A DNA stretch of 64,000 nucleotides from Kitasatospora terrestris (lineage in GTDB: Bacteria > Actinomycetota > Actinomycetes > Streptomycetales > Streptomycetaceae), in assembly GCF_039542905.1 (NCBI RefSeq), contig NZ_BAABIS010000001.1:7006001-7070000 (forward strand), written 5' to 3'. Positions 34,711 through 43,500 of the stretch are shown piece by piece. Position numbers and translations under genes: made by a program. Every line of letters starts with the position of its first letter. Position 1 is the stretch's first letter. The notes beneath the pieces are model-generated. The model was not told where the DNA came from. It worked only from the letters and a program-made list of their open reading frames with translations, and did not search any database.

Positions 34711-34947
34711 TCAGAACAGGGTGGTGCCGGCGGCCTGCTGCTCCTGGCCGGGGAGGGGGAGCTGGAGGTCGAGGGCGGCGGGCTCGACCGGGCGCAGCGA
34801 GCCGATGCAGCTGACCAGCGCGCCGGTGGACTCGCGCGGCACGTCCGGTGCGTCGTGGCGACTGGCCCGCCACTGGGCCACACCGTGGGGGAGGGCGGCG
34901 ACGGTTCGGCGGCAGAACTCGCAGGTCGTGCGCGGCATCTTCGTCAT
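34711..34947 (-). CDS. Small CxxC protein, hypothetical
   Basis: 78 aa. The only recognisable feature is the N-terminal CEFCRRTV, half of a possible zinc site, followed by an uncharged C-terminus. It lies between two plus-strand genes with a plausible ribosome site (GGGG just upstream of ATG). It could be a small DNA- or RNA-associated protein, or not expressed at all. Confidence 0.55.
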   Translation of the reverse strand: MTKMPRTTCEFCRRTVAALPHGVAQWRASRHDAPDVPRESTGALVSCIGSLRPVEPAALDLQLPLPGQEQQAAGTTLF

Positions 34948-35054
34948 GCCCCGATTGTGCCGCGGCGGGCTGACAGGGAAAGGGTCGTGAACCGGCCGTC
35001 TCGGGATGTGAAATGTCCGGTCTCGACATGTGGGAGATCCCTATCGTTCCGGGC

Positions 35055-36254
35055 ATGGAGGAGAACCGGAACCACCGCAGATGGCTGATGCTGGCGCTCG
35101 GGACGGGCGGCCAGACGGCCAGCACCGTCGTGCTGTACGGGTTGCCGTACCTGATACCGGCGTTCCGCCGGGACCTGGGCCTCTCGCTCGCGGGGGCCGG
35201 GGTGCTGGTGGCGTGTCCGATCTTCGGGATCCTGGCCGGGCTGGTCGGCTGGGGAGTGGTGGCGGACCGGTACGGGGAGCGGTTCGCGCTGTCGGCGGGT
35301 CTGCTGTCGGCGGCGGTGGTGCTGGCGGCCGCGGTGCCGGCGGCGGGGGACGTGCGGTGGCTGGGGGCGCTGCTGGTGCTGGCGGGCGTGGCCGGGTCGT
35401 CGGTGAACTCGGCGTCCGGCCGGCTGGTGATCGGCTGGTTCCCGCCGGACCGGCGCGGGGTGGCGATGGGCGTGCGGCAGGCGTCGCAGCCGCTGGGCAC
35501 CGGGCTGGCGGCGGTCTGCCTGCCGCCGATCGCCGAACAGGTGGGTGTGGCCGGGGCGTTGGGGTTCTGCGCGGTGCTGTGCGGCGGGTCCGGGCTGGCG
35601 ATCGCGGTGGCGGCGGTGGATCCGCCGCGGCCCTCGCGGGCGGAGGCGGCGCGGACCCGTTCGCCGTACCGGGGTTGGTACCTGTGGCGGCTGCACGCGG
35701 CGGCGGGGCTGCTGTGCGTGCCGCAGTTCGTGGTGACCGGGTTCGCGCTGGTCTTCCTGATCGAGGCGCGCGGCTGGGCGCCGGCGACGGCGGGGACGGT
35801 GCTGGCGGTGGCGAACCTGGCGGGCGCGGGGGTGCGGCTGCTGGCGGGCTGGTGGTCCGACCGGGCGGGCAGCCGGGTGGTGCCGATGCGGCGGCTGGCG
35901 CTGGCCACGGCGGCGGACCTGGGGCTGCTGGCCCTGGGCGCGTGGTGGGGCTCCTGGGCGGGGGCGACGGCGCTGCTGCTGGCGTCGGGGCTGACGGTGT
36001 CCACCAACGGGCTGCACAACACGGCGGTCGCCGAGTACGCGGGCCCGGTCTGGGCGGGCCGGGCGCTGGGCGTGCACGGGGTGTGGCAGCACGCGATGGT
36101 GGTGCTGGTGCCGCCGCTGGCGGGCGCGGCGATCACCGGGCACGGGTACGGGTGGACCTTCGCGGCGGTGGTGGCCTTCCCGCTGCTGGCGGCGGCACTG
36201 ATCCCGATGGGCTCGGGCCGCGCGGTCCGGGCGCCGGTGCCCGCGGTGCGCTAG
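35055..36254 (+). CDS. MFS transporter
   Basis: 399-aa major facilitator with 12 hydrophobic segments. It has the motif-A loop GVVADRYGERFALSAG between helices 2 and 3, and a similar WWSDRAGSRVVP loop in the second half. ATG at 35055 begins MEENRNHRRW. It is convergent with the tRNA-transferase/synthetase operon that ends 100 bp away, so it is not in that operon, although a role in exporting its product is conceivable. Substrate unknown. Confidence 0.9.
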   Translation: MEENRNHRRWLMLALGTGGQTASTVVLYGLPYLIPAFRRDLGLSLAGAGVLVACPIFGILAGLVGWGVVADRYGERFALSAGLLSAAVVLAAAVPAAGDVRWLGALLVLAGVAGSSVNSASGRLVIGWFPPDRRGVAMGVRQASQPLGTGLAAVCLPPIAEQVGVAGALGFCAVLCGGSGLAIAVAAVDPPRPSRAEAARTRSPYRGWYLWRLHAAAGLLCVPQFVVTGFALVFLIEARGWAPATAGTVLAVANLAGAGVRLLAGWWSDRAGSRVVPMRRLALATAADLGLLALGAWWGSWAGATALLLASGLTVSTNGLHNTAVAEYAGPVWAGRALGVHGVWQHAMVVLVPPLAGAAITGHGYGWTFAAVVAFPLLAAALIPMGSGRAVRAPVPAVR

Positions 36255-36354
36255 CCGGGGCCGGGCCGGCGCCGAGCTCGGGCACGCTGTGCGGTCCGCC
36301 AGGCCGGAGCCGGAGCCCGGGTCGGAACTGAGCCGGAGGCGTCGCCGGGGTGGC

Positions 36355-37191
36355 TCAGTGCTGCTCCGGCGGCGCGAGGCGGGCCGCCGGCCGGGGCGCG
36401 GGGTCGGGCGGGCCGGCGGTGTGCGGGGTGCGCAGCAGGGCGAGGTAGTCGGCCCGGGGGACGGGGGCGGCGCCGAGGGTGCGGATGTGGGGGCTGTCCC
36501 ACTGGGCGTCGAGGTGGTGGCCGCCGGCGGCGGCGAAGCGGGTGGCGAGGTCGGCGAGGGCGACCCGGGCGGCGTCGGGGCGGCGGTGGAACATGGAGTC
36601 CAGGCTGAGCACCGCGCCGACCCGGATGCCGAACGCGCCTGCGATCAGCTCGCCCTCGCGGTCGCGGACTTCGACGCTGTGGGCGTGTCCGGCGGTGTGC
36701 AGTTCGCGGAGCGAGGCCTGCAGGTCGTCGGTGAGCCACCGGGGGCGGCGGTCGGCGGCGCAGGCGGCGACGACCTCGGGGAAGGCGTGGTCGGCGGTGG
36801 TGGTCCAGCCGGAGTTGCGCAGTCGCCGCCTGAGCCGGCGGCTGAGCGGCACTCCGGTGGCGGTGGGGATGACGGGCCGCGGGTCCGGGGACCACCAGGC
36901 GACGGTGTACGGGGAGGTGGGGCCCGGGCCGTGCAGCGCGATGGCGCCGGCGGCGACCAGCGGCTCGTACCGGGTCTCGTTGAGCAGTTCGCCGTAGAGG
37001 TCGGCGGCGGGGAGCGGGAAGAGCCCGTGGGCGTAGGCGGCGAGCAGGGTCCGCGGGTCGAGGTCGGGGCAGAAGGCCGCGGGGGCGTCGGCGGGGGCGC
37101 GGGCGGGGTCGACGGTGCTCCACCAGGCGGCCGGGTCGGCCTCGGGCCGGCCGGCGGCGGTCACGGGGTGCGCCGGGGGGTCGTCGGTCAC
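36355..37191 (-). CDS. aat: Divergent leucyl/phenylalanyl-tRNA-protein transferase
   Basis: Homologue of the enzyme that transfers Leu or Phe from aminoacyl-tRNA to an N-terminal Arg or Lys. 278 aa. Family landmarks are WWSPDPRPVIP (residues 99-109), SRRLRRRLR, HAFPEVVAACA, LHTAGHAHSVEVRD and LGAAPVPRADYLALL. Compared with E. coli Aat it has about 28 extra residues between GLFPL (56-60) and WWSPDPR, and Asp198 where the usual GESMFS motif has Glu. The catalytic D-x-Q is kept as Asp228-Ala-Gln230. The GTG start overlaps the TGA of the synthetase gene (GTGA), so the two are translationally coupled. I infer a role in peptide biosynthesis rather than, or besides, the N-end rule. Confidence 0.9.
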   Translation of the reverse strand: MTDDPPAHPVTAAGRPEADPAAWWSTVDPARAPADAPAAFCPDLDPRTLLAAYAHGLFPLPAADLYGELLNETRYEPLVAAGAIALHGPGPTSPYTVAWWSPDPRPVIPTATGVPLSRRLRRRLRNSGWTTTADHAFPEVVAACAADRRPRWLTDDLQASLRELHTAGHAHSVEVRDREGELIAGAFGIRVGAVLSLDSMFHRRPDAARVALADLATRFAAAGGHHLDAQWDSPHIRTLGAAPVPRADYLALLRTPHTAGPPDPAPRPAARLAPPEQH

Positions 37192-40100
37192 GGGACGGGG
37201 TCCAGCTGGCCGTTGGTGGTCATCCGGTCGAGGTAGAAGTCGAGCAGTTCGGTGTCGACGGGCGGGAACTCGATGCCGCTGCCGGCCAGCCCCTTCTCGG
37301 CGTTGGTGCGGCTGAACTGCGGGAAGGTGGGCCGGAAGTACATCTCGCTGATGGTGAGCCGGGTGGGTCCGGCGCAGCGGTCGACGAAGAGCGGCGCGAA
37401 GGGCGTGATGGGGTGCTCGGGGTGGTCGGCGGCGAACGCGACCAGCTGTTCGACCCAGTCCCCGTAGGCGAGTTCGGAGACCGGCCGGCCGTGGGCGCGG
37501 AGCCGGTCGGCGAGCCTGGGCAGGTCGGCGGGGTTCGGGTTGGTGAGGTGGTGGACGCGGCCGTCCGCGGGGGCGTGGGTGGCGAGGTGGGCGAGGGCGC
37601 GGGTGAAGGTGTCGGCGGGGACGAAGTCGAGCGGCAGGTCGACGTCGGGGACGGTGCCGCTGTCGGCGAAGTAGCGGATGAGCGCGCAGAGTTCGGTGCC
37701 GGGGTTCATGGTGCCGGTGGCCAGGTCGCCGGTGACGTCGTTGACCCGGTGGATGGCGACCGGGAGGCCGGCGCGGGCGGCGTTGTGCAGCAGGGCCTCG
37801 GCGACCCACTTGCTCTCGACGTAGCCGACGGAGAGCAGGTCGGGGTGGTCGAGCGGGGTGGTCTCGTCGACGTGGCGCTGTCCGGCGGCGCCGTGTCCGG
37901 CGAGGACGGCCATGCTGGAGAGGTAGTGGACGGGGATGCCCCGGGAGTGGCCGGCGAGGCGGACGATCTCGCGGGTGCCGCCGACGTTGGCGGCGCGCAG
38001 CTGCCGGTACGGGTAGAGGAAGTTGACCTGTCCGCCGAGGTGGTGGACGGTGTCGAGCCGGCCGGCCAGGTCCTCGAAGACGGCACGGGGGAGTCCGAGC
38101 AGGGGTTCGGCGAGGTCGCCGACCAGGGGGACGACCCGGTCCGGGGCGTGCAGGTCGCGGTGCAGGAAGTGCTGGTGGGCGGCGCGCAGGCGCTCCAGGG
38201 CGTGTTCGGGGTCGGCGGCGCGGACCAGGCAGTGGATCCGGGCGTCGGTGGTGGCGAGCAGGGTGTGCAGCAGGTGGGCGCCGCAGAAGCCGGTGGCGCC
38301 GGTGAGCAGCAGTTCGGCGGGGTCGGCCCAGTTCGGGCCGCCGTCGGTCCGCCGGACGGGGACGCCGAGTTCGGCTTCGGCGGTGAAGTCGACGGCGTCG
38401 GTGCCGGGGTCGGCGGCGTGGCCGGTGCGGGCGGCGTGGACGGCGACGGTGAAGGAGCCGAGGGTGGGGTCGCTCAGCAGCGCGCGGGTGAGTTCGCGGA
38501 CCCGGTCGACGCCGAGGCCGAACATGATCCGGGCACGGGCGAGCATCTCCATGGCGAGCAGCGAGTTGCCGCCGAGCTGGAAGAAGTCGTCCTCGCTGGC
38601 GACCTCGTCGACGCCGAGCAACTGGGCCCACAGGTAGGCGAGTCCGTGTTCCGCGGCGGCGCTTCCGTTGCCGGGGCGGGCGGCGGGCCGGGCGATCTCG
38701 GCGAGCCGGCGGTTGTCGATCTTGCCGCCGGGGGTGAGCGGCATCCCGTCGACGGCCACGTAGGCGGCCGGGACGAGCGGGTCGGGGAGGTGCCCGGCGA
38801 GGAAGGTGCGCAGTTCGGCGGCGGGGGTCGCGGTGCCGGTGTAGTACGCGGTGAGGGCGCGTCCGGCGCCAGCGCCGTCGGTGGCGATCACCCGGGCCTG
38901 GCCGACGGCGGGGTGGGCGGTGAGGACGGCCTCGATCTCGGCGGGGTCGACCCGGAAGCCGCGGATCTTGACCTGGTCGTCGATCCGGCCGAGCAGTTCG
39001 AGGTTGCCGTCGGGGCGCCAGCGCCCGGTGTCGCCGGTGCGGTACATCCGCTCGCCGGGCCGGCCGGCGTACGGGTCGGGCAGGAAGCGCTCGGCGGTGA
39101 GCACCGGGTTCTTCCAGTAGCCGCGGGCCAGGGCCGCCCCGCCGAGGTAGACCTCGCCCTTGCGGCCGGGCGGCACCGGGTTCAACTCGCCGTCCAGGAC
39201 GTGCACGTAGGTGCCCAGCAGCGGGCGGCCGACCGGGACGGGGGCGTGTCCGAGGCCGCCGACCAGCTCGTCGTGCAGCTCGCACAGGGTGGAGGTGATG
39301 GCGGTCTCGGTGAGGCCGTAGGCGTTGATGCGCCTGGTGTGCGGCTGGCGGCGCAGCGCGGTGCGGCAGTCCTCGGCGTGCACGGTCTCGCCGCCGACGA
39401 TCAGCAGCCGCAGCCAGTCGGCGCCGTGGGCGTCCTCGGGCAGCAGGTCGAGCAGCCGGTGCCAGTAGGTGGGTGTCAGGTCGGCGACGGTGATCCCGAG
39501 TTCGGGGATGCGGTGGGCGAGCTCGATCGGCGCCCAGGTGTGCCGCCCGCCGAGTACCAGGGTGGATCCGCTGAGCAGCGGGGCGAAGATCTGCTCCAGC
39601 GCGGTGTCGAAGCCGAGCGCGCCGAGTTGGAGGACCCGGTCGGCGGGGGAGAGCTCGTACGCCTCGGCGACCCGGGTGAGGGTGAGGGCGAAGGCCCGGT
39701 GGTTGACCGGGACGCCCTTGGGGGTGCCGGTGGTGCCGGAGGTGTAGATCAGGTACGCCAGGTCCTCGGGCAGCGGGTCGGCGGGCACCGGACCGTCACA
39801 GGAGAGCTCTTCCACGGCGTTCGGGTCGGCGAGCACCAGGACCGCCTCCGCGTCGGCGGTCAACTGCCGTAACCGCTGCGGAGGGTGGTCCGGGTCGAGC
39901 GGCAGGAAGGCGGCGCCGGCCTTCAGCACCCCGAGCAGGGCGACCACCAGCGGCACGGAGCGTTCGAGGCGGACGGCGACCACGGTCTCGGCCGCGGCGC
40001 CGCGGCGGCGCAGCCCGGCGGCGAGCCGGTCGCTGCGCTCGTCGAGCTCGCGGTAGTCGATCCGCCGTCCCTCGGAGAGCAGGGCCGGCGCGTCGGGCGT

Positions 40101-40370
40101 CCGCTGGGCCTGGCGGCGGAACAGCGCGGGCACGGTGGGCCCGTACCCGCCGCGCAGGTCCGGTCGCACACCGTGGAGGCGGGTCCCGGCGGCGAGGCGG
40201 GCGACGGCGTCGCGGCAGCCGTCGCGGCCGCCCGGGCCCCATTCCCGGGTCCAGCCCGCAGGGACCGGCAGCGCGTCCGGCCAGATCGCGTACGATCCTT
40301 CGTCGTTGCTCACCACCGTGCTCGGACCCGATCCGGGCGGCTGGGGGGAGGGTTCCTTTTCCACCGGCAC
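37188..40370 (-). CDS. MbtH-A-PCP-reductase NRPS
   Basis: Single-module peptide synthetase of 1060 aa that activates one amino acid, holds it on a carrier arm and releases it by NAD(P)H reduction to an aldehyde or alcohol. Domains: MbtH-like N-terminus (about 20-55; SYAIWPDALPVPAGW), adenylation (75-555; YTSGTTGTPKG, NAYGLTET, YRTGD, Lys550 in GGKID), carrier (575-640; Ser603 in LGGNSLL), thioester reductase (685-1060; TGATGFCG, catalytic Tyr850/Lys854 in YVESK). No condensation domain. Pocket residues read D-T-E-D-I-G-A-I-T-K, with acidic E and D suggesting a basic amino acid. Leu167 is a TTA codon (39870-39872). Start may be GTG 40370 or GTG 40364; the latter has better spacing from GAGG. 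Coupled to the L/F-transferase gene. Confidence 0.92.
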   Translation of the reverse strand: MPVEKEPSPQPPGSGPSTVVSNDEGSYAIWPDALPVPAGWTREWGPGGRDGCRDAVARLAAGTRLHGVRPDLRGGYGPTVPALFRRQAQRTPDAPALLSEGRRIDYRELDERSDRLAAGLRRRGAAAETVVAVRLERSVPLVVALLGVLKAGAAFLPLDPDHPPQRLRQLTADAEAVLVLADPNAVEELSCDGPVPADPLPEDLAYLIYTSGTTGTPKGVPVNHRAFALTLTRVAEAYELSPADRVLQLGALGFDTALEQIFAPLLSGSTLVLGGRHTWAPIELAHRIPELGITVADLTPTYWHRLLDLLPEDAHGADWLRLLIVGGETVHAEDCRTALRRQPHTRRINAYGLTETAITSTLCELHDELVGGLGHAPVPVGRPLLGTYVHVLDGELNPVPPGRKGEVYLGGAALARGYWKNPVLTAERFLPDPYAGRPGERMYRTGDTGRWRPDGNLELLGRIDDQVKIRGFRVDPAEIEAVLTAHPAVGQARVIATDGAGAGRALTAYYTGTATPAAELRTFLAGHLPDPLVPAAYVAVDGMPLTPGGKIDNRRLAEIARPAARPGNGSAAAEHGLAYLWAQLLGVDEVASEDDFFQLGGNSLLAMEMLARARIMFGLGVDRVRELTRALLSDPTLGSFTVAVHAARTGHAADPGTDAVDFTAEAELGVPVRRTDGGPNWADPAELLLTGATGFCGAHLLHTLLATTDARIHCLVRAADPEHALERLRAAHQHFLHRDLHAPDRVVPLVGDLAEPLLGLPRAVFEDLAGRLDTVHHLGGQVNFLYPYRQLRAANVGGTREIVRLAGHSRGIPVHYLSSMAVLAGHGAAGQRHVDETTPLDHPDLLSVGYVESKWVAEALLHNAARAGLPVAIHRVNDVTGDLATGTMNPGTELCALIRYFADSGTVPDVDLPLDFVPADTFTRALAHLATHAPADGRVHHLTNPNPADLPRLADRLRAHGRPVSELAYGDWVEQLVAFAADHPEHPITPFAPLFVDRCAGPTRLTISEMYFRPTFPQFSRTNAEKGLAGSGIEFPPVDTELLDFYLDRMTTNGQLDPVP

Positions 40371-40448
40371 TGACCTCGGGTGATGCGGAAGTGGACGGCG
40401 TCCGGGAAATCGGCGCCGACATTCCGACTATAGGCACGTCCGGCGCGA

Positions 40449-40462
40449 CAGCGATATCGCTG
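40449..40462. promoter_or_regulatory. Perfect 14-bp palindrome between NRPS and GGDEF-EAL genes
   Basis: CAGCGATATCGCTG is a perfect palindrome in the divergent promoter region. On the minus strand a TATAGT -10-like hexamer (40427-40432) lies 17 bp from it, so it would cover the -35 region of the synthetase promoter. Confidence 0.5.
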
Positions 40463-40500
40463 GGTATATTGGGAAGGCAGTGCCCCGGAGCCTCCGTGAG

Positions 40501-40515
40501 GGAGGTAGTCGGTTG
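40501..40515 (+). promoter_or_regulatory. Ribosome site that fixes a TTG start
   Basis: GGAGG at 40501-40505, 7 nt before TTG at 40513, is far better than the site for the in-frame GTG at 40480, which has GGGAAGG only 2 nt away. Confidence 0.7.
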
Positions 40516-43500
40516 ACTCGCAGTCGACAGCGCCTGACGGTCTGTTACTTCGGCTGGATGGGCCTGCTCACGCTCGTCTACTACCTGAACCCGGACGACC
40601 GGATCATCTGGTGGACGGCGATGGGCCTCAGCGGGGTCGGCGCCATCGTGCTCGGCACCCGGATGAACCGGCCGGCGCACCCCGGCTACTGGTACGTGCT
40701 GGCCGCGGCCAACCTGAGCTTCACCATCGGCGAGGTCACGCAGGTCGTCTACACCGAGTACCTGCACGTCCTGACCTACCCGACCCTGGCCGACGCCTTC
40801 TACCTGGCCGAGTACCTGCTGTACGCGCTCGGCGTGGCCGGCTTCATCCGCTGGCGGACCGCCCACCAGGACCGCGGCTCGATGCTGGACGCGCTCATCC
40901 TCACGGTGGGTCTGGCCCTGCTGGTCTGGCTGTACCTGATCGTCCCGTACGAGCGGAACCCGGACCTGAGCTGGTTCCAGAAGGCCGTCTCGATCGCGTA
41001 CCCGCTGGGCGACGTGCTGCTGCTGCTGATGCTGATGCGGCTGCTGGTGCCGCGCGGCGGCAAGAGCCGGGCGCTGCTGCTGCTCACCGTCGGCTCGCTC
41101 GGCATGCTGGCCTCCGACGTCCTGTACGGCCTGATCCAGCTGCACGGCGTGTGGCACATCGGCACCCCGGTGGACTTCGGCTGGGCCGCGTTCTACACGC
41201 TGTGGGGCGCCGCCGCGCTGCACCCGTCGATGGTGGAGCTGACCCGGCCGATCCCCACCCAGCCGACCGACATCACCAAGGGCCGGCTGGCGCTGCTCAC
41301 CCTGGCCTCGCTGATCGCCCCCGCGATGCTGCTGTTCGACGTCTACCGCGGGGACAGCAGCCACGCCGGGGTGATCGCCGCGTTCTCGGCGGTGCTGTTC
41401 CTGCTGGTGCTGGCCCGGTTGGCCGGGATCGTGGTGGTGCACCGCAACCAGCTGGACCGGGAGCGGGCGCTGCGGATGGCCGGCGCCCGGCTGGCCGGGG
41501 CGGTCACCGTCAGCGAGGTCGCCGACTCCGTGCAGTCCGCGGCGGCCTCGCTGCTGCCGCCCAACGAGCCGGGAGCCGCCCTGCTGGCGGTCTGCGAGGA
41601 CGGCGCCTTGAAGGCCGGGCGCAACCCGTGCGAGGGGGTGCTGCGGGTGCCGCGGATGGACGAGGTGCGCACCAGCCGGCTGCTGCCGGTGGAGGAGCTG
41701 GGCGGCGGCCTGGAGGAGCAGTTCGCCGGCTCGCCGTCCGTCCTGGTCTGCCCGCTGGCGCTGGAGCAGCGGGCCCTCGGCGAGCCGCTGATCGGCGTCC
41801 TGGTCGTCGGCGGCACCGAGCACCGGCTGACCGCCTTATGGGGCTCCCTGGACATCCTGGCCGGGCAGGCCGCGCTCGCCGTCGAGCGGGTGATGCTCAG
41901 CCGGCAGGTCAACCAGCACAACAGCGAGCTCTACTTCCGCACCCTGGTGCAGTCCGGCTCGGACGTGATCCTGATCCTCGACGACCAGGACGGCATCCGG
42001 TACGCCTCCTCCTCGGCCGAGCGGGTGCTCGGCCACCACGAGCCGGCCGGCGTCCCGCTGACCGACCTGGTGCCGCCCGAGGACGTCCGCGCCGTCCAGC
42101 AGGCGCTGGCCCGGATGCGCACCCGCGAGCAGGCCGAGCAGCGCGAGCACTGGCGGCTGCTGCGCAGCGACCACAGCGTGATCGAGGCCGAGGTGCGCTG
42201 GAACGACCTGCGCGCCGACCCCACCGTGGCCGGCCTGGTGCTCACCCTGCGCGACGTCACCGACCAGCGGCAGATGGAGCGCGAGCTGACCCACCGGGCC
42301 TTCCACGACTCGCTGACCGGCCTGGCCAACCGGGTGCTGTTCCTGGACCGGGTCGGCCACGCGCTGGCCCGCAGCGAGCGCCGCGGCACCGTCACCGGGG
42401 TGCTCTTCATCGACCTGGACGACTTCAAGGTGGTCAACGACACCCAGGGCCACGCGATCGGCGACGAGCTGCTGGTCGCGGTCTCGCTGCGGGTCTCCAC
42501 CGCGCTGCGCACCTCCGACACCGCCGCCCGCCTCGGCGGCGACGAGTTCGCGGTGCTGGTCGAGGACGCGCTCTCCCCGGCGGACGTCGGCCGCACCGCC
42601 GACGCGGTGCTCGCCGTCTTCGAGGAGCCCTTCCGGCTCTCCTCCGGCGCCGTCCGGGTGGCCGCCAGCATCGGCGTGGCCACCACCGAGGACAGCGTGG
42701 ACGCCGCCGAGCTGCTCACCCACGCCGACCTGGCGCTGTACGAGGCGAAGGCGGCCGGCAAGCGGCAGTGGAGCCGCTACCAGCCGCAGCTGCAGGCCGG
42801 GCTGGTCGAGCGGCACGAGCTGAACGAGAGCCTGGACACCGCCATCGCCGAATCCGCCTTCGCGCTGTACTACCAGCCGATCGTCGACCTGGCCAGCGGC
42901 GACCTGGTGGCCTTCGAGGCGCTGGTCCGCTGGCCGCACGAGCGCCGCGGCATGGTCCTGCCCGAGGACTTCATCGCGCTCGCCGAGGAGAGCGGCCAGA
43001 TCGTCCCGCTGGGCGCCTGGGTGCTGGAGCGGGCCGTCACCGAGGCCACCGCCTGGCAGAAGCTCAGCGGCGACCGGCGCACCGCCGGCGGCCGGCTGCC
43101 GCTGCGGGTCAGCGTCAACGTCTCGGCCCGGCAGTTCCGCGACGCCGGCTTCGTCGACACCGTCCGCCGCGTCGTGGAGAGCAGCGGCATCAGGCCCGGC
43201 ACCCTGATCCTGGAGCTCACCGAGAGCGTCCTGATGCGGCGCGACGAACGCGTCCGCACCGACATGCGCACCCTGCGCGACCTCGGCGTGCGGATCGCCA
43301 TCGACGACTTCGGCACCGGCTACTCCTCGCTCAGCTACCTGCGCGAGTTCCCGATCTCGGTGCTGAAGATCGACAAGTCCTTCATCGACGGCCTGGGCCT
43401 GTCCGAGCAGCAGTACGCCCTGGTCGAGGGCATCACGCGGATCGCCGACACGCTCGGCGTCCAGGTGATCGCCGAGGGCATCGAGAACGACGCCCAGCGG

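Noticed and set aside
37413..39872. 819-codon plus-strand open frame across the NRPS gene
   Set aside because: Antisense shadow; the minus strand has all adenylation, carrier and reductase motifs.
40480..40512. GTG start for the GGDEF-EAL gene
   Set aside because: Purine stretch only 2 nt away; TTG 40513 has GGAGG at 7 nt spacing.
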